From: Collinsella aerofaciens
GTDB taxonomy: Bacteria > Actinomycetota > Coriobacteriia > Coriobacteriales > Coriobacteriaceae
DNA length: 11,896 nucleotides
Direction: 5' to 3'
NCBI GenBank assembly: GCA_014846205.1
Contig: RKAY01000111.1
Span: 1-11,896 of the forward strand
The notes under the pieces were generated by a model that ran no database searches, was not told the origin of the DNA, and saw nothing but the letters and a program-made list of their open reading frames with translations. Below, piece by piece: positions 1-6,510 of the stretch; within the stretch, counting starts at the first letter, position 1, and each line of letters starts with the position of its first letter. The position numbers and the translations under genes are program-made.

Positions 1-70
1 TGACCTTCTGGTCATGCCGCCGAAGTTGAAAGGCAGATTGCCGCTCTGGCGGGCTTGCAGCGTCGAGCCG

Positions 71-96
71 TTACGCGGTTTGGTAAAACCGCGTAA
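71..96 (-). terminator. Perfect hairpin directly after pyrE
   Basis: An 11-bp perfect inverted repeat (TTACGCGGTTT / AAACCGCGTAA) with a 4-nt loop begins 1 nt after the pyrE stop codon. Its position suggests a 3' end or mRNA-stabilising structure for pyrE. No U-tract follows on either strand, so it is not a canonical intrinsic terminator. The remaining bases 1-70 hold no supportable gene; a short inverted repeat (TGACC-TTCT-GGTCA) sits at 1-14. Confidence 0.45.
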
Positions 97-777
97 CTAA
101 TGAACTCCGTACTGCTCGTAGTAGGCGTCGATGGCGGCCTTGAGCTCGTCATCGATGACGACTTTGCCGTCGATCTCGTGGTTGTAGAGGGTCTCGACGA
201 CCTCGGCCATGGAGACGATGCTCGCGACGGGGAAACCGTACTTTGCCTCGATCTCCTTCTGCGCGGTGGTCACGCCGCCCTTGCCGACCTCCATGCGGTT
301 GAGAGACACGATCAGGCCCTTGATTTCGACGTCAGCAGCAGCCTTAACCTTGGGATAGGTCTCGTCGATGGACTTGCCGCTGGTGGTAACGTCCTCGACC
401 ATGACCACGCGGTCGCCATCCTGGGGCTCGTAGCCCAGCAGGTTGCCCTTATCGGCACCGTGGTCCTTGGCCTCCTTACGGTCGCAGCAGTACTTGACCT
501 CCTTGCCGTACAGCTCGTGGTAGGCAATGGCGGTCACGACAGCCAGCGGAATACCCTTGTAGGCCGGCCCAAACAGAACGTCAAAGTCGTCGCCAAAGTT
601 ATCGTGGATGGCCTGGGCGTAATACTCGCCCAGCTTCTTGAGCTGATAGCCCGTCACATAAGCGCCGGCGTTCATAAAGAACGGGGACTGACGGCCGCTC
701 TTGAGCGTAAAGCTGCCGAACTTAAGAACGTCGGACTCGACCATGAACTTGATGAACTCTTGCTTGTAAGCCTCCAT
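97..777 (-). CDS. pyrE: Orotate phosphoribosyltransferase
   Basis: PyrE joins orotate and PRPP to give orotidine 5'-monophosphate, the fifth step of de novo UMP synthesis, in the cytoplasm. The 226-residue length is normal for the family. The PRPP-binding motif VVMVEDVTTSGKS lies at about residues 124-136. The flexible catalytic loop DRKEAKDHG is at about 99-107. The orotate-side segment FGSFTLKSGRQSPFFMNAG is at about 20-38, and FGPAYKGIPLA at about 69-79. The start is supported by a GAGAGGAG ribosome site 5 nt upstream. The gene stands alone on the minus strand: a terminator-like repeat (868-908) separates it from the lipoprotein operon upstream, so it should have its own promoter in 778-867. 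A TAAACT box read on the minus strand at 812-817 is a possible -10, but I see no convincing -35. No key residue appears to be missing. Confidence 0.96.
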   Translation of the reverse strand: MEAYKQEFIKFMVESDVLKFGSFTLKSGRQSPFFMNAGAYVTGYQLKKLGEYYAQAIHDNFGDDFDVLFGPAYKGIPLAVVTAIAYHELYGKEVKYCCDRKEAKDHGADKGNLLGYEPQDGDRVVMVEDVTTSGKSIDETYPKVKAAADVEIKGLIVSLNRMEVGKGGVTTAQKEIEAKYGFPVASIVSMAEVVETLYNHEIDGKVVIDDELKAAIDAYYEQYGVH

Positions 778-867
778 GCGGGCTCCTCTCGTAATCGCGT
801 ACGTGCCTTCCAGTTTAGCGCAGGCGAAGCGTCGATGCGGGCGCGCTTTGCCGAGTCGTCAACCGGC

Positions 868-908
868 AAAACCACCACAAAGGTGCCTGTCCCCTTTGCG
901 GTGGTTTT
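868..908 (-). terminator. Repeat-derived hairpin terminator, copy 1
   Basis: The arms AAAACCACC and GGTGGTTTT pair over 9 bp. After one A/C mismatch a further 6 bp (CAAAGG / CCTTTG) pair, closing a 9-nt loop (TGCCTGTCC on the plus strand). The hairpin starts 6 nt after the stop codon of the lipoprotein gene at 915-1601, and on the minus strand it ends in TTTT, as expected for an intrinsic terminator. Bases 868-906 are identical to 4589-4627, so this is a copy of a dispersed repeat and not a unique terminator. Confidence 0.75.
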
Positions 909-914
909 GGTGCG

Positions 915-1601
915 CTACGAGGCATTGGTCAGGCGGCTCCAGAGTTCGTCAATATCGATTTGGTCGCCGCCGCTCAGATAACCGGTGCGAATAAAAGACT
1001 CATTATAGATATAGATATCATGCGCGCTGTCACCATCATCTTCGGTGTCGTAGGCCGAAATCACGTAACGGCTGCCGTCGAGCGCCTTGACCAGCCAATA
1101 CACGGAATCGTCGATTGTGCACTTCTCCTGCACTATCGACGCATCGCCGATTGCGCCGGTGAGCGCACGATCGCCCGTCGTATAGCCGCCCACCGAGAGC
1201 AAAATCGCCACACTATCGTCTCCGCCGCCCGGCTCAAGTTCCTCGTACTCGGACTCCGAAAGCGGTATCGCGCTGTTCGCAAGTTCGTCCACGTCATCCG
1301 AAATCTTAGAAAAGGTAAAAGCGAAAAGTCCCGCGTCATCGGCGGCACCGTAGCCCACGCTCTCGCCTTGCCACTCATAGTTTTGATGCTTGAGCAGGCG
1401 CACCAGGTCGGCGCCGTCCAAGTTGATCGCAGCATAGACCGTCACGTTGGCGTTGTCGTCTACACAGGCGGCGTCCGCCGTGGTCACCTTCTTGGCACCG
1501 CCCGCGCCGCCCAATCCGCCCGAGCAGCCAGCCAGCGCACTAGCCAGCGCACCCGCGCCTGCCACAAAGGCCGCACGGTTCATCGTCACTTCATTCATCA
1601 T
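915..1601 (-). CDS. Putative exported lipoprotein, paralogue of the gene upstream
   Basis: I do not recognise a named family. The N-terminus (MNRAAFVAGAGALASALAGCSGG) is a lipoprotein signal with lipobox LAGC; the lipidated Cys is residue 26. The mature part is acidic and soluble, so it should be tethered to the outer face of the membrane. It aligns with the product at 1637-2374 in three places: the signal peptide, a central segment (VAILLSVGGYTTGD versus VMFTLQLSGYSSCE), and the C-terminal motif (F/A)I(R/K)TG...(I/T)IDE(L/F)W. The two genes therefore look like an old tandem duplication. The gene is last in a minus-strand operon, 35 nt after the upstream stop, and is followed by the terminator at 868-908. 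AGGA lies 6 nt before the first ATG. The adjacent second ATG (1598) and the ATG at 1583 are possible alternative starts. Confidence 0.85.
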   Translation of the reverse strand: MMNEVTMNRAAFVAGAGALASALAGCSGGLGGAGGAKKVTTADAACVDDNANVTVYAAINLDGADLVRLLKHQNYEWQGESVGYGAADDAGLFAFTFSKISDDVDELANSAIPLSESEYEELEPGGGDDSVAILLSVGGYTTGDRALTGAIGDASIVQEKCTIDDSVYWLVKALDGSRYVISAYDTEDDGDSAHDIYIYNESFIRTGYLSGGDQIDIDELWSRLTNAS

Positions 1602-1636
1602 GTTCGTTCCTCGCTATGGTATTGGCCACGTCGCAC

Positions 1637-2374
1637 CTAGCCGAGCGCGCGTCCAGTCTTTTCCTGCCAAAATTCGTCTATCGTCGGAGCACCGCCGCCC
1701 TGGGTAAACCTACCGGTCTTGATAGCCTCCTCGGTAATAAGATCCAAGCGGTAGTCACCGTTTTCCATCGGGCTCACCATGGCCACGTGCCGCGCCATGT
1801 TGGAACCGTATACGCACGCGATCCATGAGCCCGAAGTAATCTGCGCCCGGTCCTCGACCGGCACGGAAAAGCCCGCGATAACATCCTCGCAGCTCGAATA
1901 GCCCGAAAGTTGAAGCGTGAACATCACGGTGCTTCCGGTGCCGCCCTTGTCGAGCTTTCCGATTTCGTCCTCGCCGAGCCATTCGGTCGCGCCGTCCTTG
2001 CTGATATTGCAGACGCTGAGCACGTGTCCCGCCTCGTCCTCGTACATCTCGAGCGCGTCTTGCCAGGTATAGCCCTGCTGCGAGGCAAACTCCTGCAACT
2101 GCCAGCCCTTAAGCTCGAGGAGCGCCGCGATGCTGATGTTGCGGTGCGCATCCCAGCAATCATCCGACCACGTATCGAACACATCCGCCGAGCCGCTGTC
2201 CGCGTCGCCGGAATCGCCCGACGTCGCACCCGCGTCCATCTTGTCCTTTACCGGGCGGTCGTCGTTAAAACCCGTCGCATCCTGCGTCCGTTGTCCGCCG
2301 CACCCCACAAGTGTCAGCAGCGTCGTTCCCGCCGCCGCGACAAATGCCGTGCGCGAAAGTACCGTCTCCCTCAT
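1637..2374 (-). CDS. Putative exported lipoprotein, paralogue of the gene downstream
   Basis: The product (245 residues from the chosen start) opens with a lipoprotein signal, MRETVLSRTAFVAAAGTTLLTLVGCGG, with lipobox LVGC and Cys25 as the likely lipidation site. An Asp/Ser/Gly-rich linker follows, then a soluble domain. It shares the central LSGYSS-type strand and the C-terminal EEAIKTGRF...TIDEFWQEKTG segment with its downstream neighbour. No known family is recognised. A longer reading to 2497 would overlap the upstream gene and bury the signal peptide, so it is rejected. Of two adjacent ATGs, the second (2374) is better spaced (6 nt) from AGGA. It is third in a probable operon, 76 nt after the upstream stop; a small hairpin at 2403-2425 lies in that gap. 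An envelope-exposed binding or sensing role is inference. Confidence 0.82.
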   Translation of the reverse strand: MRETVLSRTAFVAAAGTTLLTLVGCGGQRTQDATGFNDDRPVKDKMDAGATSGDSGDADSGSADVFDTWSDDCWDAHRNISIAALLELKGWQLQEFASQQGYTWQDALEMYEDEAGHVLSVCNISKDGATEWLGEDEIGKLDKGGTGSTVMFTLQLSGYSSCEDVIAGFSVPVEDRAQITSGSWIACVYGSNMARHVAMVSPMENGDYRLDLITEEAIKTGRFTQGGGAPTIDEFWQEKTGRALG

Positions 2375-2402
2375 CATTGTTCCTTTCCCGTTCTTTATCA
2401 CA

Positions 2403-2425
2403 ATGCCGAGAAACACACCCGGCAT
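2403..2425 (-). other. Small inverted repeat in the intercistronic gap
   Basis: ATGCCG and CGGCAT form a 6-bp stem with an 11-nt loop between two operon genes. No U-tract follows. It could be an mRNA-processing or attenuation site, or chance. Confidence 0.25.
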
Positions 2426-2450
2426 CGATTCACACATAAGCCGCCTCACG

Positions 2451-4013
2451 CTATTGACGAGGCAGCTCCGTCCAGCCAAAACCGGGTTCAAAACCATCGC
2501 GTGTACCGATCACATCGCCCGAACCGTTGACCCAGGCCTGGTCGGCCATCACCGAGACCTCGACATCGGTGCCGTCGGGTCTGGCGTAATGGTTGACCCC
2601 GCGAATGGCATCGGAATACGAGGCAGCGCCCGTCCCCACGCCCGCGCTGGAAAAATTGGCGGCACTGGCAGCCATATTCGCGGCGTGCTGGCGGTCGCTG
2701 CGATCGAACCACGCCTGCTGGTAGCTGTCGAACGCCGCCTGTTGCGAGGCATGCATCTGTTGCCAGGCTGCAAACTGCTGTTGCTGCTGGGCAATGTTCA
2801 TCTGCGTGCGTTGGCGCTGCTCAAGCACCATCTGTTGCTTTTGAGCTGACGCTTCGCGTGCAATCGCCGGATTGAGCCGCAGAGTCGACGCCATTGATGC
2901 AAGCGCCGTGGAGGCCGCCTCGTCCAGGCGACCTTCTGGCGCAACCAAACAGAAGCTGTCCCTGATACGCCACTGCAGCAGGTCGGCCGCGCCCAGCTCG
3001 AACGACGCTCCGTCCGGGCAACCGCCTCGACCCGTGGGCTGTTCTTGTGCGACGCCCTGTCCCGCCGCTGCCGCCGCCTGGCGCTCGCGCAGGCGCTTGC
3101 CCAAAACACCGCCGATCAGTCCACTCGAAAGGCCCGCGCCCAGCAGCGCCTCGGCCCCAGCGGCAACACCTTTGCCCACAGAACCCGCGACGCCGCCGAT
3201 TGAAAACATATAGCCCTCGACTTTGGCCGCCACCGCGAGCTCGGTGGGCACCGGAGCGCCCGTGAGCCGATATCGACGCATGCGGCACTCATAGACCACA
3301 TCACTCGGCTCCATCGAAAAGCCCTGAATCGCAAAGTCGTTTGCCGCCTCGCGCTTTACGCGGGCACGTTCGCGCTCGATATCGACCGCCGCGCTCGATG
3401 GGTACGGTTGCTCGACCACAACCTCCGCCCGTGCGCCCAGCTGTGCCGCGCAGGCCTGAGCCAGCTCGTCGCAAGCTGCCTCCACGTGCATAAACGCCTT
3501 GTGCTCGGTTTGCGTGGGGATACGCTTGGCAACGGCACCCGCATCCACGTAACAGAGCTCGGAGTGGTACATAATCCGCTCGCCCATCGGACCCGCTGCC
3601 GTCACGCCAACCGAAATCGGGCAGTCGAAACTGCCGCTGCGCTCAAGATGCGCCTCTTCGATATGCCAGCCCCGCGGCAGCACCACCTGCGCGAGTGCCT
3701 GGCCGCCAGAGGTATCGCATGCGGTATGAAGCTCAAGGTCACCGATGTGAGGCGCATCCGTCGTGGCCGCGTCACGAGACGACGACGCGACGCCGACAGC
3801 CTCCACCGGCGCATCGGCCGGCGCGTCCACACTCGGGTCGCCGCCTTCGTCCGCATCGTCATCGGCAGTCGCCCCATCTGTAGCCCCCACGGCGCCCGAG
3901 CAGCCCACAACGCCCTCAAGTCGGACGCCGCACCCCGGGCAAAATCGCACCGGCACGCCGGCGACCCGAGGCAGCTGCGCTCCACACGCCGGGCAGAATC
4001 TCAAGTCACTCAT
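2451..4013 (-). CDS. Zinc-ribbon protein with glycine-zipper and Gln-rich segments
   Basis: The 520-residue protein is modular (numbering from the chosen ATG). Residues 7-30 form a two-knuckle zinc ribbon (CPACG and CPGCG). Residues 40-85 are a low-complexity Asp/Ala linker. Residues 90-260 are a folded region with a PRGW motif. Residues 270-308 are a Gly/Ala-rich hydrophobic stretch with GxxxG spacing that could insert into a membrane. Residues 385-445 are Gln-rich and probably coiled coil (a run of five Gln). The C-terminus carries IRGVNHYARPDGTDVEV and a Trp-rich tail. From memory, similar tails end other uncharacterised bacterial zinc-ribbon proteins. No catalytic motif is visible, so a scaffold or membrane-associated role is inference. 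The start at 4013 has AGGG 9 nt upstream; the ATG at 4022 would directly abut that site. The gene follows the small membrane-protein gene by 20 nt, which supports co-transcription. Confidence 0.85.
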   Translation of the reverse strand: MSDLRFCPACGAQLPRVAGVPVRFCPGCGVRLEGVVGCSGAVGATDGATADDDADEGGDPSVDAPADAPVEAVGVASSSRDAATTDAPHIGDLELHTACDTSGGQALAQVVLPRGWHIEEAHLERSGSFDCPISVGVTAAGPMGERIMYHSELCYVDAGAVAKRIPTQTEHKAFMHVEAACDELAQACAAQLGARAEVVVEQPYPSSAAVDIERERARVKREAANDFAIQGFSMEPSDVVYECRMRRYRLTGAPVPTELAVAAKVEGYMFSIGGVAGSVGKGVAAGAEALLGAGLSSGLIGGVLGKRLRERQAAAAAGQGVAQEQPTGRGGCPDGASFELGAADLLQWRIRDSFCLVAPEGRLDEAASTALASMASTLRLNPAIAREASAQKQQMVLEQRQRTQMNIAQQQQQFAAWQQMHASQQAAFDSYQQAWFDRSDRQHAANMAASAANFSSAGVGTGAASYSDAIRGVNHYARPDGTDVEVSVMADQAWVNGSGDVIGTRDGFEPGFGWTELPRQ

Positions 4014-4033
4014 CCCGTACATCCCTAATTTCG

Positions 4034-4483
4034 TTAGCTGTTTTTAATCGCGGCAAGCTGCCGCCATAACTCATCGGCACCGTTAAGTCGGTACGCCGTC
4101 TTATCGAGCACGATGTTTTTGCCCTCAAGTTCTACCGATTGCTCCGAGCCATCCGTATAGACAAAGACGAGCGTTCGGCCGGCATCGCTCATCCGCTCAT
4201 CCACCGCATCCCCCACGGTGCAGCCATCGAGCGCGGCAAAAGTCGATGCGACCAGTTCGGCATCGTCGGTCTCATAGACCGTCCGCGCCTCCCCGTCCTC
4301 GATAAGCTTGACCGCCACCGGAACGGCAGCGCAATCGTTGAGCGACACTTGCGCGGCAGTCTTTCCTTGAGCGCCATGGTCGCCGGCAACGTAAACTCGC
4401 ATGAGTGTCACCGCCGCGGCAAAGACCACCACGGCGATAAGCGCGCCCGCAGTTTTATTAGACGCGCAACCCCGAGACGCCAT
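4034..4483 (-). CDS. Small membrane-anchored protein of unknown function
   Basis: The 149-residue product has one N-terminal hydrophobic segment (about residues 12-32, AGALIAVVVFAAAVTLMRVYV) after a short basic tail. The remaining 115 or so residues should therefore lie outside the membrane. The soluble part contains a predicted beta-rich stretch (LVFVYTDGSEQSVELEGKN) and ends in a short ADELWRQL motif reminiscent of the IDELW motif of the operon's lipoproteins. No known family is recognised. Cys6 is not preceded by a lipobox, so a lipoprotein is unlikely. The start is well supported by GGAGGGGGG about 7 nt upstream. It is the first gene of the minus-strand operon; its promoter should lie in 4484-4588, where I find no convincing -35/-10 pair. 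Confidence 0.8.
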   Translation of the reverse strand: MASRGCASNKTAGALIAVVVFAAAVTLMRVYVAGDHGAQGKTAAQVSLNDCAAVPVAVKLIEDGEARTVYETDDAELVASTFAALDGCTVGDAVDERMSDAGRTLVFVYTDGSEQSVELEGKNIVLDKTAYRLNGADELWRQLAAIKNS

Positions 4484-4588
4484 AGGTGCACCCCCCTCCG
4501 TTCTGCTCTGCTCAGCATCACATTCATATGCCTTTGAGCACCAAAACGGCAGGTGACAAATGTCTCATATTCATATTTTTGCAGGTAA

Positions 4589-4627
4589 AAAACCACCACA
4601 AAGGTGCCTGTCCCCTTTGCGGTGGTT
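4589..4627 (-). terminator. Repeat-derived hairpin terminator, copy 2
   Basis: This is the second copy of the 39-bp element at 868-906, with the same A/C mismatch and the same 9-nt loop. It begins 2 nt after the stop codon of the membrane LuxR gene. On the minus strand the stem is followed by a run of six T (GGTGGTTTTTTACC), a good intrinsic terminator signature. The next operon's leader starts about 100 nt further on. Confidence 0.8.
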
Positions 4628-4629
4628 GG

Positions 4630-6174
4630 CTAGTCTTGGGGTGTCCAGGACCAGAAGAAGTTGATGAGGGCTACGCGCGAAGAGGCACCTGTCTTTTTGT
4701 TGATCGAAGCGATGTGGCGATAGAGCGTGGAGCGCGAAAGGAAGAGTGCCGCCGCCACGTCCTGCACGCTGTCGTCCGAAACGACCAGTGCCTCCAGAAC
4801 ATCGCGCTCGCGCTTGGTGAGCCCAAAGGCGGCAACGAAGCCATCGAGCCGATCGTCAAACGAAAGTTCCGGCGCCTCCAGGGGCACCGTGTCGGCCTGG
4901 CCGGGCTCACAGCTCACGCCAAGATCGTCGGTGGCAAGCGCCAGCCCGCCGTGCGCCGCCTCGCCCTCACCGTCTTGTCTAAACTGTCCTAACAGCGAAA
5001 TCGCGATGCCGACAAACAGCACGAGCACGACGCCCACTGCCGCCAGCACGTTTTGACTCGAGATAATCGCCACCGCCGGAGCCGTCACGAGTATCGAGCA
5101 AACGTTGTTGATAACACGGCCCATGCACGGCCACAGATACGCCCAGCGGGCATACATCGAAATCGCGGCGAACTTCGCGGTGAAGAACACCACGAAAAAG
5201 CCCGTGCCAAGGTAAAAGATAATCGTGGCGGCAAGCGTGTTGCCGCCGTTGCCATCGGTGATAAGCACAAAGAACGAGAGCGTGGACAGCATGGCGGCGC
5301 ACGTCATGATGATATTCATATACGAACGCCCACGCAGGTCATACAGGACGCCGGCGGCAAGGGCGCTCACAACCAGCAGCAAGCGCGGCCAGTCGCCCAG
5401 ATCGATAGCGCCAGCGGCATGCGAGGTCGTAAGGCCGGCATTGAGGGCCGCGAACACGCCGGTGAGGCAAGCGGTCGCCACCGTCAGACGCACCACGGCA
5501 CCCTGAAAGGCCGCCTTTGCCTCGGGGTCATCGTGCCACCTGACGCCACGCTCCGACACATCGACCGATAGCTCGGCAATCTCGACCTCGAACTCGGGCG
5601 CAGGCTCATCACGCAATTTAGCGCGGCGGGCACCGTGAAGCAGCCCCACCAGCGCAATCGCACAGGTAATGAGAACAGACTGCTGGGGAATGCCCGAAGG
5701 CATCACCATATGGTTGAGCACCTGCACCAAAATGCCCGCAGCATAGGAAACCGCCGCGGCGCGCGCCAGGCAGGGCGTCTGCGCAAAACGCCGCGCAAGA
5801 TTGGCATGGGCGGTCGATCCGCAATAGCCCAGGGCGCAGCACGCCACCAGGCCGCCGGCAATTACTACCTCAAACCGCACTGCCGTAATCACCAGCAGCA
5901 ACGCCGATACCAACAGCACGCCCGTAATATCGCTCGTCGCATCGATCATCTGGGGACGGCGATAGTACAGAAATGGGCGCACGAAAAAGCCAATCACGCT
6001 CGCGCCGACAACGATGCTCTCGTAGATGACGACCTCACTCGATGGCACGAACTCGGCCATGCGCACATCAAAGAGATACTCGCACGCCAAAAACGTGAAG
6101 AAGAACAGCGCCAGGCATATAATCTCCCGAATGCCCCGACGCAAATATGCGGTTGTGTCCCCCATGCCCCTCAT
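4630..6174 (-). CDS. Membrane-spanning LuxR-family transcriptional regulator
   Basis: The 514-residue product has a polytopic membrane domain of about twelve hydrophobic segments (roughly residues 15-395 from the chosen ATG). A cytoplasmic linker follows, then a C-terminal LuxR-type helix-turn-helix at about 447-506 (LTKRERDVLEALVVSDDSVQDVAAALFLSRSTLYRHIASI). The hallmark Glu of the LuxR HTH is present in KRERDVLE. Membrane-bound LuxR regulators of this layout are known to be numerous in Coriobacteriia such as Eggerthella, where they often sit beside the genes they control. The ligand cannot be told from sequence. The gene is divergent from the zinc-ribbon/SPFH operon at 6511, which makes that operon, or the downstream minus-strand operon, a candidate target. 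The start at 6174 has GGGGG about 7 nt upstream; 6165 is an alternative. An in-frame ATG at 6261 is unlikely because it adds a polar leader with no ribosome site that I could see. Confidence 0.9.
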   Translation of the reverse strand: MRGMGDTTAYLRRGIREIICLALFFFTFLACEYLFDVRMAEFVPSSEVVIYESIVVGASVIGFFVRPFLYYRRPQMIDATSDITGVLLVSALLLVITAVRFEVVIAGGLVACCALGYCGSTAHANLARRFAQTPCLARAAAVSYAAGILVQVLNHMVMPSGIPQQSVLITCAIALVGLLHGARRAKLRDEPAPEFEVEIAELSVDVSERGVRWHDDPEAKAAFQGAVVRLTVATACLTGVFAALNAGLTTSHAAGAIDLGDWPRLLLVVSALAAGVLYDLRGRSYMNIIMTCAAMLSTLSFFVLITDGNGGNTLAATIIFYLGTGFFVVFFTAKFAAISMYARWAYLWPCMGRVINNVCSILVTAPAVAIISSQNVLAAVGVVLVLFVGIAISLLGQFRQDGEGEAAHGGLALATDDLGVSCEPGQADTVPLEAPELSFDDRLDGFVAAFGLTKRERDVLEALVVSDDSVQDVAAALFLSRSTLYRHIASINKKTGASSRVALINFFWSWTPQD

Positions 6175-6510
6175 GGTTAACCCCCGGCCGTTCAATTGTC
6201 TGGAATTCCATTTTAATAAAGAACCAATCTCAATATCGAAGCCAAGCTCGAAATGTTGCAAATTCGACCCCAGTCGTCCACATCACGCCGCGATTTTGAG
6301 CCGCATGGCCCAGAAGGGGCACGCGCAACCTCTAGCCCGGCAAGGAGTGCCTTCAACTGCCACTCATTTAAGTACGTCCCCAATGAGTAGGTGAAAATGG
6401 GCCATGTGTCCCAGTTGCGGAGACTCCTTGAGCCGTCTGGGTATCGTGAAAGATCGCACACTCCCCCATCATCGAAAGTGACACACGCTACCTGTTGATG
6501 GGAGGCAGCC
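6175..6510. other. Divergent intergenic region without a convincing gene
   Basis: This 336-bp stretch separates the membrane LuxR gene (minus) from the zinc-ribbon operon (plus) and should contain both promoters. It is more AT-rich near 6190-6240; TATTAA on the minus strand at about 6215-6220 is a weak -10 candidate for the regulator gene. A minus-strand open frame runs through most of it (6213-6596) and reads like protein (for example YSLGTYLNEWQLKALLAGLEVARA). However, it overlaps the start and ribosome site of the plus-strand gene and uses codons rare in the neighbours (TTA, CTA, AGG, TCA). I read it as a degraded gene fragment or dispersed repeat and not as a working gene. Confidence 0.5.
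6362..6388. repeat. Hairpin with a GTCCCC loop motif
   Basis: ACTCATT and AATGAGT form a perfect 7-bp stem around a 13-nt loop (TAAGTACGTCCCC). The arms differ from those of the 39-bp repeat at 868 and 4589, but GTCCCC sits just before the right arm here and just before the right CCTTTG arm there. It may belong to the same broad class of small palindromic repeats; one copy in the window cannot prove this. Confidence 0.4.

Noticed and set aside
1..96. Short plus-strand frame ending at 100 as the tail of a gene
   Set aside because: Too short to judge, no recognisable motif, and the hairpin at 71-96 explains its end.
100..981. Plus-strand open frame of 293 residues opposite pyrE
   Set aside because: It lies antisense to a clear pyrE, has no domain or ribosome site, and runs through the hairpin repeat; it is a shadow of GC-rich coding sequence.
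2375..2497. N-terminal extension of the 1637-2374 lipoprotein
   Set aside because: It would overlap the upstream gene by 47 bp and place the lipoprotein signal 41 residues inside the protein; a ribosome site supports the start at 2374.
4450..4483. Lipoprotein signal in the small protein at 4034-4483 (Cys6)
   Set aside because: The Cys precedes the hydrophobic segment and has no lipobox, so a membrane anchor is the better reading.
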